57,711 nucleotides of DNA from GCA-002282575 sp964416645. GTDB taxonomy: Bacteria > Pseudomonadota > Gammaproteobacteria > Thiomicrospirales > Thiomicrospiraceae. Location of the stretch: NCBI GenBank assembly GCA_964416645.1, contig CAYQEZ010000006.1:1-57711 (forward strand), written 5' to 3'. Made by a program: the position numbers and the translations under genes. Below, piece after piece: positions 1-8,269 of the stretch. The notes beneath the pieces are model-generated. The model searched no databases. It saw only the letters and a list, made by a program, of their open reading frames with translations, and was not told the DNA's origin. Within the stretch, counting starts at the first letter, position 1, and the number at the start of each line of letters is the position of its first letter.

Positions 1-29
1 ATCGTCATTTATTAGGAAACGAATAACTC

Positions 30-1508
30 ATGTCCCTCCAACAAAAAATCGACCGTATTACCGACATCCTACGCCGCGACGATGGTATCAGTGGGGCGAT
101 GCACTACACCGAGCAAACCTCATGGGTGTTGTTCCTGAAATTCTTGGACGACTACGAAAGCGAAAAAGAAGACGAAGCGATTTTATCGGGCAAGCCTTAC
201 ACGCCTGTTTTGGATGTGGCGCATCGTTGGCGCACTTGGGCGTGTCCGAAAACCGATGATGGCAAACTCGACTTAAAACAAGTGCGTTCGGGCGATGATT
301 TAACCGATTATGTGAATACGCAGCTTTTCCCTTACCTGAAAGCCTTTGCCAGCAATACCACTGCCGACCCCAAAAGCTTTACCTACAAAATTGGCGCGAT
401 TTTTCAGTATCTCGATAACCGCGTGGTGTCGGGGCATACCCTGCGCGAGGTGTTGGATATTATCGACACGCTCAACTTCCAGTCGGAAAGCGACTTATTC
501 GAGTTGTCATTGGTGTACGAAGGCTTATTGCAAAACATGGGCGATGCGGGCGGTTATGCAGGCGAGTTTTACACCCCACGTGCGGTGGTGCGTGCCATGG
601 TGCAGGTGCTTAATCCACAAGCAGGGCAAACGATTTACGATGCGGCGGCGGGTTCGTGCGGCTTCTTGGTCGAAGCCTTTGAGCATTTGAAAAAGCATAA
701 GGGGCAGTTATCGACCGAGCAATGGCGATTTATTCAGCAAGACACCTTTTTCGGTTACGAAAAAACCTCGCTGGCGTATGTCATGGGCATGATGAACCTG
801 ATTTTACACGGTATCGAATCGCCGAACCTGTATCGGGGCAACACGCTAACGCAAAACATCCGCGACATTCAAGAAAAAGACCGTTACGACATTATCCTAG
901 CCAACCCACCTTTTGGCGGCAAAGAAAAAGATCAGATTCAACAAAACTTTCCCATCAGTAGTAACGCAACTGAATTGCTGTTTTTGCAGCACTTTATGAA
1001 AACGCTCAAACTGGGCGGTAAAGCGGCGATTGTTGTCCCCGAAGGCGTGTTGTTCCAAACCAATAACGCCTTTAAGCAAGTGAAACAGCAGTTATTAGAA
1101 AACTTTAACCTGCACACCATTTTGAGCCTACCAGCGGGGGTGTTTTTACCTTATTCGGGTGTGAAAACCAATGTGTTGTTTTTCGAGCGCACTGGCGGCA
1201 CAACGGATGTCTGGTTTTACGAATGCGAACCCGCACAGAAACTGACCAAGAACAAACCGATTAAAGACGAACACTTGCAAGAGTTTGTCGAGTTGTTTGC
1301 CACCCGTCCGACCACGCCTAATTCGTGGCTGGTGTCGGTAGAGAAACTCAAAACTGACTATGATTTATCGGCAAAAAATCCAGCCAAACAACAAACCGCA
1401 CAGCACCTCGCCCCCAGTGATTTGTTGGCACAACTGCGCATCAAAGAAGCCAAGGTATCCAGTTTGCTTGACGAAATAGAAGGCTTACTGGCGGAGTCGG
1501 GGGAATGA
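30..1508 (+). CDS. hsdM: Type I restriction-modification DNA methylase subunit (HsdM)
   Basis: N6-adenine methyltransferase subunit of a type I R-M enzyme; with HsdS it forms the modification complex. The 492-residue protein has an N-terminal helical HsdM domain (about 1-130), then a class I methyltransferase fold. The AdoMet-binding motif reads DAAAGSCGFL, after the FYTPRAVV segment typical of HsdM, and the catalytic motif IV is NPPF (in ILANPPFGG). An AGGAAAC ribosome site lies about ten bases before the ATG. Its TGA overlaps the hsdS start as ATGA, so the two are translationally coupled. No hsdR is visible; it would have to lie upstream of the window, elsewhere, or be absent. Confidence 0.96.
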   Translation: MSLQQKIDRITDILRRDDGISGAMHYTEQTSWVLFLKFLDDYESEKEDEAILSGKPYTPVLDVAHRWRTWACPKTDDGKLDLKQVRSGDDLTDYVNTQLFPYLKAFASNTTADPKSFTYKIGAIFQYLDNRVVSGHTLREVLDIIDTLNFQSESDLFELSLVYEGLLQNMGDAGGYAGEFYTPRAVVRAMVQVLNPQAGQTIYDAAAGSCGFLVEAFEHLKKHKGQLSTEQWRFIQQDTFFGYEKTSLAYVMGMMNLILHGIESPNLYRGNTLTQNIRDIQEKDRYDIILANPPFGGKEKDQIQQNFPISSNATELLFLQHFMKTLKLGGKAAIVVPEGVLFQTNNAFKQVKQQLLENFNLHTILSLPAGVFLPYSGVKTNVLFFERTGGTTDVWFYECEPAQKLTKNKPIKDEHLQEFVELFATRPTTPNSWLVSVEKLKTDYDLSAKNPAKQQTAQHLAPSDLLAQLRIKEAKVSSLLDEIEGLLAESGE

Positions 1509-2725
1509 GTCAGGACTTATATGATCTGCCAGCGGGGTGGGAGTGGAAGAGTATTTTAGATGTTGCAAAAATTGGGGTTGCCAAGGGATTTATTCCCTCC
1601 ATCAATGAGAATAGTCAAGTGGCTTTCATTGGTATGTCTGATATTGATGAATATACAGGGTTAAACAGTAGTCATGTTATGCGTGATTATAGTGAAGTAA
1701 AAACAGGGTATACAAAATTTCAAAAAAACTCTGTTTTAGTAGCAAAGATAACGCCTTGCACTGAAAATAATAAAACAGCATTGATTAATTCAGTAGATGG
1801 TTTTGCAACTACAGAGGTGTTTCCAGTGCATCCAAGTAGTATGCTTTCCCCTAAATATTTGCTTTATTTTTTTCGTTCTCAAAGCATTCGAGAAGTTTTA
1901 ATTTCAAAAATGGAAGGTGCTACTGGTCGGCAACGAGTTCCACTAAAAGTGATGCAAAATATTAGCATCCCCCTCCCACCCCTAGCCGAACAAACCCGCA
2001 TTGTCGAAAAACTCGATGCCGTGCTTTCTCGCATCGACACAGCCATCGATGAGTTACAGCAAAGCCTTGCACTGGTAGATGCTTTTTACAAATCATCATT
2101 AAAAGTAAAAACCAATGATGTTGAAGAGAAATGGAATCGTTATTCTTTGAATGAACTAGGATATTTTAGTGGCGGAGGTACACCATCCAAAAGTCGTTCC
2201 GATTATTGGGATGGTGAAATTTTATGGATTACGCCTAAAGATATGAAAAGCTGGAAACTGTCTGATTCAGAAATGAAAATTACGGAGATTGGGCTTAAAG
2301 AGTCTTCTGCAAAACTGTTACCGAAAAACTCAGTGCTAATCGTTGCGCGAAGCGGTATTTTACAACACACCCTGCCAGTAGCCATCAACACTGTTGAAGC
2401 AACGGTAAATCAAGATATTAAGGTTTTTATTCCTAACGATAAGATTATGCCAGAGTATGTTCAATATATGCTTAAAGGACATGAAGCATTCATTTTGAGC
2501 CAACTGGTTAAAGGCGGCGTAACGGTAGAAAGCTTGAAATATAGCGAGTTTCAAGAATATCCTTTTCCTGTACCTGATCTGAAAGCACAAATACAAATTG
2601 TGGGTGAGCTTAACGCCCTCAACGACAAAATCACTCAACTCAAAACCGAAATCACCGCCAAAATCGACCTGTTTAACCAACTCAAAGCGTCTGTATTAGA
2701 TGGGGCGTTTAGGGGGGAGGTGTGA
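1505..2725 (+). CDS. hsdS: Type I restriction-modification specificity subunit (HsdS)
   Basis: DNA-recognition subunit that sets the bipartite target of the type I enzyme. The 406-residue protein has the usual two-TRD layout: TRD1 (about 1-155), a conserved coiled coil beginning PLPPLAEQTRIVEKLDAVL, TRD2 (about 205-355), and a second coiled coil opening PVPDLKAQIQIVGELNAL and ending DGAFRGEV. The TRD-coding stretches (about 1520-1960 and 2090-2580) are visibly more A+T-rich than hsdM and the linker, as expected where TRDs are exchanged horizontally. It overlaps hsdM by four bases. Full length suggests an intact specificity subunit; the target cannot be read from sequence by eye. Confidence 0.95.
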   Translation: MSQDLYDLPAGWEWKSILDVAKIGVAKGFIPSINENSQVAFIGMSDIDEYTGLNSSHVMRDYSEVKTGYTKFQKNSVLVAKITPCTENNKTALINSVDGFATTEVFPVHPSSMLSPKYLLYFFRSQSIREVLISKMEGATGRQRVPLKVMQNISIPLPPLAEQTRIVEKLDAVLSRIDTAIDELQQSLALVDAFYKSSLKVKTNDVEEKWNRYSLNELGYFSGGGTPSKSRSDYWDGEILWITPKDMKSWKLSDSEMKITEIGLKESSAKLLPKNSVLIVARSGILQHTLPVAINTVEATVNQDIKVFIPNDKIMPEYVQYMLKGHEAFILSQLVKGGVTVESLKYSEFQEYPFPVPDLKAQIQIVGELNALNDKITQLKTEITAKIDLFNQLKASVLDGAFRGEV

Positions 2726-2797
2726 AGATGGCAAAATACACAGTTACTCGTTACAATTTCGTTTACGCTCACTTGACCAGCAACTAAGGTAAAACCT

Positions 2798-4078
2798 ATG
2801 AACATCATCCAGTTTCGTATGACCAACATAGGGCGCTTTAAGTCGCTTGAATTGCCGCTGTGGTCAGTACAGTATCCTAGTAATATCCGTGTGTTTGTTG
2901 GGAATAATGGCTCTGGTAAAACGTCGATGCTTAAATCTTTAGCAACGGCATTGAGCTGGTACGTTGCGCGCTTGCGTAGCGAGTCTGGTATGGGTAATCC
3001 TATTCCTGAACAAGTCATTAAAAATGGCTCTGGTGAAGCGGTTTTAGACATTGAAGTGCATGATGTCTTGCCTAGTGATATGAATAACCGCTCATTACAT
3101 CACTGGACACTGGTTAAGTCTAAAACAGGTAAAAAAACGGAAAAGACATCACAACTGACAGGTGTTACCGAATTAGCCAAAGCCTATCGACAAGCCTTAA
3201 CCCATGATGAACACACGGCTTTACCACTGGTTGCCTTTTACCCTGTCGAGAGAGTGGTTTTAGACATTCCGCTTAAAATCAAGGAAAAGCACAGTTTTAG
3301 CCAAGTGGATGGTTACGAAAACTCATTAACGCAGGGTGTCGATTTTCGTCGTTTCTTTGAATGGTTTCGTGAGCGAGAAGATGCTGAAAATGAGCAAAGC
3401 ATTCCCGATGCTGTTTTTGAACAATTGGCATTATTATCAGAAAAAGAAAACGGACTTTGGCAAGAATTAAAAAAACTACAAGCCTCGTCAAGAGATAGAC
3501 AATTGACGGCTGTTCGTTCCGCAATTCAAACCTTTATGCCCGAATTTAGTCATTTACGCGTTAAGCGTAAGCCGCGGTTGCACATGGCGATTGATAAAGC
3601 GGGAGAAACGCTGAACGTAGAACAATTATCGCAGGGTGAAAAATCACTGATGGCGTTAGTTGGTGATATTGCGCGTCGTTTGGCGATGATGAATCCCGCA
3701 TTAGATAATCCATTACAAGGTAGCGGCATAGTATTGATTGATGAAGTCGATATGCACCTACACCCGACATGGCAAAAAAGTATCGTGCAACGCTTACGAA
3801 CCACTTTTCCGAATGTGCAATTTATTCTCACCACTCATTCCTCTTTAGTCTTGTCCCAACTACAAACGGGCGAAGCCTACCGTATTGGTTGTGATGCCAA
3901 GGGTCATGGGTGCTTAGAATCGATTGAAAATCCGAATAAAGCCGCTTTGGTTGATATGTTAAAAGACGTGTTCGATGTTGACCTAAATGCCATGAAGCGC
4001 GCACAAATGTCGGGCATTGAGCAGCAACAAGCCAAGGCCGATTTATTGGCGCTTATCCGAGAAGTGAGTGCCGCATGA
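2798..4078 (+). CDS. ABC/SMC-type AAA ATPase, candidate defence sensor
   Basis: A 426-residue stand-alone ATPase of the AAA_15/AAA_21 type (OLD/PtuA/RloA-like architecture). Visible motifs are Walker A GNNGSGKTS (residues 35-43), the ABC signature LSQGEKSL (about 275-283), Walker B with adjacent Glu in VLIDEVDMHLHP (about 312-323), and the switch His in LTTHSSLVL (about 345-353). Residues 190-260 look helical and charged, like a short coiled coil. There is no membrane segment and no fused nuclease. Its last four bases overlap the start of a PIN-domain gene (ATGA), so the two are very probably one unit. Position directly after hsdMS suggests a defence role by analogy with ATPase-nuclease pairs such as Septu and PARIS; that is inference. 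Confidence 0.85.
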   Translation: MNIIQFRMTNIGRFKSLELPLWSVQYPSNIRVFVGNNGSGKTSMLKSLATALSWYVARLRSESGMGNPIPEQVIKNGSGEAVLDIEVHDVLPSDMNNRSLHHWTLVKSKTGKKTEKTSQLTGVTELAKAYRQALTHDEHTALPLVAFYPVERVVLDIPLKIKEKHSFSQVDGYENSLTQGVDFRRFFEWFREREDAENEQSIPDAVFEQLALLSEKENGLWQELKKLQASSRDRQLTAVRSAIQTFMPEFSHLRVKRKPRLHMAIDKAGETLNVEQLSQGEKSLMALVGDIARRLAMMNPALDNPLQGSGIVLIDEVDMHLHPTWQKSIVQRLRTTFPNVQFILTTHSSLVLSQLQTGEAYRIGCDAKGHGCLESIENPNKAALVDMLKDVFDVDLNAMKRAQMSGIEQQQAKADLLALIREVSAA

Positions 4079-4536
4079 CGCAACACTACTTGTTGGATAC
4101 AAACTTGATTGTGGCGCTTTTTGATGAAGACGGAACAACATCTATTGAAAAAAGAGAAGCAGCAAAACAACAGCTTGAAGCGTTACTATCTGACCCAGAT
4201 GCCGCTTTGGCAATTTCACCGTTAATTCGTTATGAAGTTTTACGTGGCATTGGTTGGCGGGATTCCGCAAGGCTGTCACGACTGATGGATGTGCTCAATC
4301 GTTTTGAAGAGTTCGATATTGGTAAAGAGGTTTCGATGCTGGCAGCAGACTTGTATCGTTTCGATGTCTTTCAAAACAAGCAAGCAGGGCAACAACGCAA
4401 TTTAGAAAAAAGAAAGTTTGATGTATTTCACTTTGCCACAGCGCAAGTTAATCAACTCTCTTTGGCTTCAGAAGACTCTGATGTTGCCAAAATACGGCGA
4501 TTGTATGAAGCTTATGTGGAAGCTCAAGCCGTTTGA
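4075..4536 (+). CDS. PIN-domain nuclease (VapC-like), partner of the upstream ATPase
   Basis: A 153-residue protein with the PIN ribonuclease fold. The acidic residues expected to hold the metal are present: Asp8 in LLDTNLIVALF, Glu54 in IRYEVLRGI, Asp116 in KRKFDVFHFATAQ, and Asp134/Asp136 near the end. VapC toxins look like this, but here there is no small antitoxin gene upstream; the preceding gene is a 426-residue ATPase overlapping by four bases. That makes an ATPase-gated nuclease more likely than a classical vapBC toxin. The substrate (tRNA, mRNA or other) is unknown. A hairpin at 4573-4594 follows. Confidence 0.85.
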   Translation: MTQHYLLDTNLIVALFDEDGTTSIEKREAAKQQLEALLSDPDAALAISPLIRYEVLRGIGWRDSARLSRLMDVLNRFEEFDIGKEVSMLAADLYRFDVFQNKQAGQQRNLEKRKFDVFHFATAQVNQLSLASEDSDVAKIRRLYEAYVEAQAV

Positions 4537-4572
4537 ATCAGACTAAACGATGGTCAGTTCTGAATAAAAACA

Positions 4573-4594
4573 AACCCCAGCCTTAGCTGGGGTT
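4573..4594. terminator. Terminator between convergent PIN and aminotransferase genes
   Basis: Perfect 9-bp stem AACCCCAGC / GCTGGGGTT with loop CTTA. Read on the minus strand it is followed by a T-rich run (GTTTGTTTTTATT), so it should end the minus-strand aminotransferase transcript. On the plus strand the downstream bases are not T-rich, so it may stop the PIN transcript only weakly. Confidence 0.8.
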
Positions 4595-4617
4595 CATCTT
4601 AGCCAATCAATCAGCGA

Positions 4618-5733
4618 TTAGCCTTTTAATACTTCCTTTAGCGCCGCTAGGCAGAATAAGACCTTTTCAGGCTTGCAGCTCTGGCCCATTAGTCCAATAC
4701 GCCACACTTTGCCGGCTAAGGCACCTAAGCCTGCGCCAATTTCAAGATTATATTCGTTCAATAAGCGACTACGTACCGTCGCATCATCGATCCCTTCAGG
4801 AATCCACACGCTGTTCAGTTGTGGTAGGCGGTCAGCTTCATTGACGACAAAACCCATGCCCATGCTCTCAATGCCAGCTTTCAGTAGCTCGTGGTTACGA
4901 GCATGACGCGCCCAAGCCGCTTCTAAGCCTTCTTCCATTAACATCACCAGCGATTCGTGCAGGGCATAAAGCGCGTTCACAGGGGCGGTGTGGTGGTAAG
5001 CGCGTTTCTGACCTGAACCCCAGTAAACCATGACTAAATTCAAATCCATGAACCAGCTAGGTACTTTGGTTTTGCGGTTACGTACTTTTTCTAAAGCGCG
5101 TTCGCTAAAGCTGACAGGCGACAAGCCAGGTACGCAAGACAAGCATTTTTGTGTGCCAGAATAAATGGCATCAATGCCCCAATCATCAACGCGCAGTTCT
5201 ACGCCTGCTAACGAGGTAACAGCATCAACGATGGTTAAGCAGTTGTGCTTACGCGCGATTTCACAGAGTGTTTTAGCATCAGAACGCGCACCCGTTGAGG
5301 TTTCCGCATGGACAAACGCCAAAATTTTCGCATCAGGGTTAGCTTGTAAGGCTGCTTCAACTTTATCCACCGAAACCGCACTACCCCAAGCGTCTTCGAC
5401 CACCACCGCTGTACCACCGAAACGCTCGATGTTTTCTTTCATGCGACCGCCGAACACCCCATTGATACACACCACCACCTTGTCACTAGGTTCAACCAAG
5501 TTAACGAAACAGGTTTCCATACCCGCAGAGCCTGGCGCAGAAACGGGCATGGTCATTTCGTTATTGGTTTGGAAAGCGTACTTCAACATCACCTTAATTT
5601 CATCCATCATGCGGATGAATTCGGGGTCTAAGTGACCAATGGTCGGACGCGACATAGCCGCTAACACGCGAGGGTGAATGTCGGAAGGACCAGGTCCCAT
5701 GAGGGTGCGAATCGGTGGGTTGAATGAGTTCAT
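4618..5733 (-). CDS. Alanine/serine-glyoxylate aminotransferase, class V PLP enzyme
   Basis: PLP enzyme of fold type I, class V, converting glyoxylate to glycine with alanine or serine as amino donor. The N-terminus (LMGPGPSDIHPRVLAAM) is the family hallmark, Asp170 in IVDAVTS should contact the PLP ring nitrogen, and Lys196 in YSGTQKCLS is the Schiff-base lysine. The 371-residue length is normal. It is divergent from glcDEF, whose product is glyoxylate, which supports a glycolate-salvage role. The start is the ATG with AAGGTAAG seven bases upstream. Donor preference cannot be decided here; a 2-aminoethylphosphonate transaminase is less likely in this context. Confidence 0.9.
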   Translation of the reverse strand: MNSFNPPIRTLMGPGPSDIHPRVLAAMSRPTIGHLDPEFIRMMDEIKVMLKYAFQTNNEMTMPVSAPGSAGMETCFVNLVEPSDKVVVCINGVFGGRMKENIERFGGTAVVVEDAWGSAVSVDKVEAALQANPDAKILAFVHAETSTGARSDAKTLCEIARKHNCLTIVDAVTSLAGVELRVDDWGIDAIYSGTQKCLSCVPGLSPVSFSERALEKVRNRKTKVPSWFMDLNLVMVYWGSGQKRAYHHTAPVNALYALHESLVMLMEEGLEAAWARHARNHELLKAGIESMGMGFVVNEADRLPQLNSVWIPEGIDDATVRSRLLNEYNLEIGAGLGALAGKVWRIGLMGQSCKPEKVLFCLAALKEVLKG

Positions 5734-5777
5734 GCGGTGCTTACCTTGTAAATTCTATAAATTTGGATAAAAATTGA

Positions 5778-5801
5778 TTCAAGTCAACTATAATGCTTGA
5801 A
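5778..5801 (+). promoter_or_regulatory. glcD promoter with inverted repeat around the -10 box
   Basis: A consensus -10 box TATAAT (5789-5794) lies 33 bases before the glcD ATG. It is enclosed by a perfect 6-bp inverted repeat, TTCAAG (5778-5783) and CTTGAA (5796-5801). No good -35 stands at the normal distance. That layout fits a regulated promoter with an operator over the -10. The regulator is not evident nearby. Confidence 0.5.
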
Positions 5802-5826
5802 ATATTATGGCACTCAAGGGTTTTAA

Positions 5827-7263
5827 ATGGAAGTGATTAAAGCACTGAAACAGGTACTTTCTGCTGACAGTTTACTGACCAGCGATGAAGCTTGTCGTCC
5901 CTTTGAGTGCGATGCTCTGTCGGCCTACCGAGAGCGTCCCTTGGCCGTTGCCTTACCCAGCGATGTTGAGCAGGTGAAAGCGGTACTGCGCATTTGTAAA
6001 CAGCATCAAGTGCCAGTGATTACGCGCGGTTCGGGTACGGGCTTGGCGGGCGGTAGTTTGCCGCTAAAAGATGGTATTGTGCTAGGCTTGTCTAAATTGA
6101 ATAAGATTCTCAAAATTGACCCGCTTCAGCGTGTCGCCATTGTGCAACCTGGGGTGCGTAATATTGTTGTCAGTGAAGCGGTGGCTGATTATGGTCTTTA
6201 TTATGCGCCCGATCCTTCGTCGCAGATTGCTTGTTCCATTGGCGGTAATGTTGCGGAAAATTCGGGCGGCGTGCATTGCCTAAAATATGGGCTAACGGTA
6301 CATAACGTCACTTCCATTAAAATTGTCGATATGGATGGCACTGAATCGGTTTTCGATGAAAAAGACGATGGCATTGATCTGTTGGCGCTGATGAATGGCT
6401 CGGAAGGCTTATTGGGCGTGATTGTCGAAATCAAATTAAAGCTGTTACCTAAGCCCGAAGCAGCGCAAGTGGTAATGGCGGCCTTCCATTCGGTGGGAGC
6501 TTGTGCCGATGCGGTCACGCGGGTGTTAGAGCAGGGGATTATTCCCGCAGGCTTAGAAATGATGGACAAGTTTTCCATTATGGCAGCGGAAGCTTTTGCC
6601 AAGGTGGGTTACCCGACCGAGGCGGAAGCCTTATTGTTGTGCGAAGTCGATGGAAGTCACGATCAGGTGCAAGTCGATGCCAAGCGCGTGGCGGATATTT
6701 TAACGCAGGCGGGTGCTTACCAAATTCAACTGTCACAGAACGAAGCTCAGCGCATTGCCTTATGGAAAGGGCGTAAAAATGCCTTTCCCGCAGTCGGGCG
6801 TTTTTCACCCGATTATTACTGTATGGATGGCACCATTCCGCGCAGTCAATTGGCTTATGTATTGGAAGAAATTGGTCGTTTGTCGGATAAATATGGGCTG
6901 AAAGTAGCGAATGTGTTTCATGCGGGTGATGGTAATTTGCACCCCCTCATTATGTACGACGCCAATAAACCCGGTGAATTAGCGACTACAGAAGCTTTTG
7001 GTGGTGAAATTTTGAAGTTGTGCGTCGATGTTGGCGGAACCATTACGGGTGAACATGGTGTGGGCGTGGAAAAGCTGAATGCCATGTGTCATCAATACCA
7101 CACGCCAGAATTGGAAATTTTCCACGGTATTAAAGCGGTGTTTGATGATACGGGCTTGTTGAACCCTGGTAAAGCTGTGCCGACCTTGCACCGTTGCGCC
7201 GAGTTGGGGCATATGCACGTGCATCATGGCCAGTTAGCTCACCCGCATTTGGAGCGTTTTTAA
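5827..7263 (+). CDS. glcD: Glycolate oxidase FAD subunit GlcD
   Basis: FAD-binding subunit of glycolate dehydrogenase, oxidising glycolate (or D-lactate) to glyoxylate in a complex with GlcE and GlcF. The 478-residue protein has a PCMH-type FAD domain (about 30-215; GSGTGLAGGSLPL, then DPSSQIACSIGGNVAENSGG), and a C-terminal FAD-oxidase cap with NVFHAGDGNLHPL and GGTITGEHGVGVEK. The tail is unusually His-rich (HMHVHHGQLAHPH). Its TAA overlaps the glcE ATG by one base. It opens a glcDEF operon divergent from the aminotransferase gene. Confidence 0.96.
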   Translation: MEVIKALKQVLSADSLLTSDEACRPFECDALSAYRERPLAVALPSDVEQVKAVLRICKQHQVPVITRGSGTGLAGGSLPLKDGIVLGLSKLNKILKIDPLQRVAIVQPGVRNIVVSEAVADYGLYYAPDPSSQIACSIGGNVAENSGGVHCLKYGLTVHNVTSIKIVDMDGTESVFDEKDDGIDLLALMNGSEGLLGVIVEIKLKLLPKPEAAQVVMAAFHSVGACADAVTRVLEQGIIPAGLEMMDKFSIMAAEAFAKVGYPTEAEALLLCEVDGSHDQVQVDAKRVADILTQAGAYQIQLSQNEAQRIALWKGRKNAFPAVGRFSPDYYCMDGTIPRSQLAYVLEEIGRLSDKYGLKVANVFHAGDGNLHPLIMYDANKPGELATTEAFGGEILKLCVDVGGTITGEHGVGVEKLNAMCHQYHTPELEIFHGIKAVFDDTGLLNPGKAVPTLHRCAELGHMHVHHGQLAHPHLERF

Positions 7264-8249
7264 TGCCACATCAAAAAAATCCTGATAATCAAGTGATGCA
7301 ATGGTGTGATCAAATCAAACAAGCCGCTTTGGATGGGCAGATTGTTCAAATTGGTGGTCACCATTCCAAAGTATTACGCGATACCTCGGCACAATCCTTG
7401 AACACGGCACACTATGAAGGCATTGTGAGTTACGAACCCGCTGAACTGGTGATTACCGTTAAAGCGGGCACTAAGTTGAGTGAATTGAAAGCGGTGTTGG
7501 CACAACACAATCAAATGCTGGGTTTCGAGCCGCCTGATTACGGTGATTCAACGATTGGTGGCACTTATGCTTGTGCGCTGACAGGACCCTCTCGTCCTTT
7601 TCGCGGTAGCTTACGCGACTTTGTACTGGGTACCAAACTGATTGATGGTCAGGGACGCTACTTGAGTTTTGGCGGTCGCATGATTAAAAATGTCGCCGGT
7701 TATGATGTGTCGCGACTACTGGTGGGGTCTAAAGGATCGATGGCGCTGGTGACTGAGATGAGTTTGCGCGTGATTCCGCTGATGCAAGAGCGCAGTTACC
7801 AAATGGAAATGTCGGAAAACGAAGCCATTTTATTGATGAATCAAATGGCAGCCACGTCTTTACCCTTGTCGGCAGCGGCTTACTACCAAGGTAAGTTTAT
7901 TTATCGTGTTGCGGGTGCGCATCCCTTGCAAACCAATCGGGTGGGCGTGACAGAAATCGACAACGATATTTGGGTGAGGCTGAATCCCTTCCGTCCGCAG
8001 CTCCCACCCGACGTTAAATTGTGGCGTTTGGATGTGGAAAGCACCACGCCCGCCATTGAAAATACCATTGCGGTCGGTTCTTGCGGTATGCGTCGCTGGG
8101 TGGCAAGTAAAGAGAAACCGAAACATCCTCACACCACCTTATGGCAAGCTTATTTTGCCCCTCGTCATAATGATGCGCCACGTGTAGCCCATCTGAAAAA
8201 GGGTTTGCGCGATGTGTTTGACCCCCATCATATTTTCAAACAAATGTAG
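7263..8249 (+). CDS. glcE: Glycolate oxidase subunit GlcE
   Basis: Second FAD-binding subunit of glycolate dehydrogenase. The start is the ATG at 7263, which overlaps the glcD stop (TAATG); reading on upstream in the same frame would only run into glcD. The resulting 328-residue protein has a PCMH domain with GYEPPDYGDSTIGG-type sequence (here FEPPDYGDSTIGG) and the GlcE-typical GSLRDFVLGTKLIDG and GGRMIKNVAGYDVSRLLVGS segments. It is followed 20 bases later by glcF. The length is slightly below the E. coli subunit but looks complete, ending DPHHIFKQM. Confidence 0.95.
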   Translation: MPHQKNPDNQVMQWCDQIKQAALDGQIVQIGGHHSKVLRDTSAQSLNTAHYEGIVSYEPAELVITVKAGTKLSELKAVLAQHNQMLGFEPPDYGDSTIGGTYACALTGPSRPFRGSLRDFVLGTKLIDGQGRYLSFGGRMIKNVAGYDVSRLLVGSKGSMALVTEMSLRVIPLMQERSYQMEMSENEAILLMNQMAATSLPLSAAAYYQGKFIYRVAGAHPLQTNRVGVTEIDNDIWVRLNPFRPQLPPDVKLWRLDVESTTPAIENTIAVGSCGMRRWVASKEKPKHPHTTLWQAYFAPRHNDAPRVAHLKKGLRDVFDPHHIFKQM

Positions 8250-8269
8250 CCTAACGAACACCAACACCT

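Noticed and set aside
2728..2787. A 19-codon ORF right after hsdS
   Set aside because: It is very short and has no clear ribosome site of its own, hydrophobic core or recognisable motif; it is probably spacer.
4075..4536. Classical vapBC toxin-antitoxin locus
   Set aside because: No small antitoxin gene precedes the PIN gene; the overlapping partner is a 426-residue ATPase.
5165..5635. A 156-codon ORF antisense to the aminotransferase gene
   Set aside because: Low-complexity Ser/Thr/Ala-rich product, no ribosome site, and the opposite strand encodes a clear enzyme throughout.
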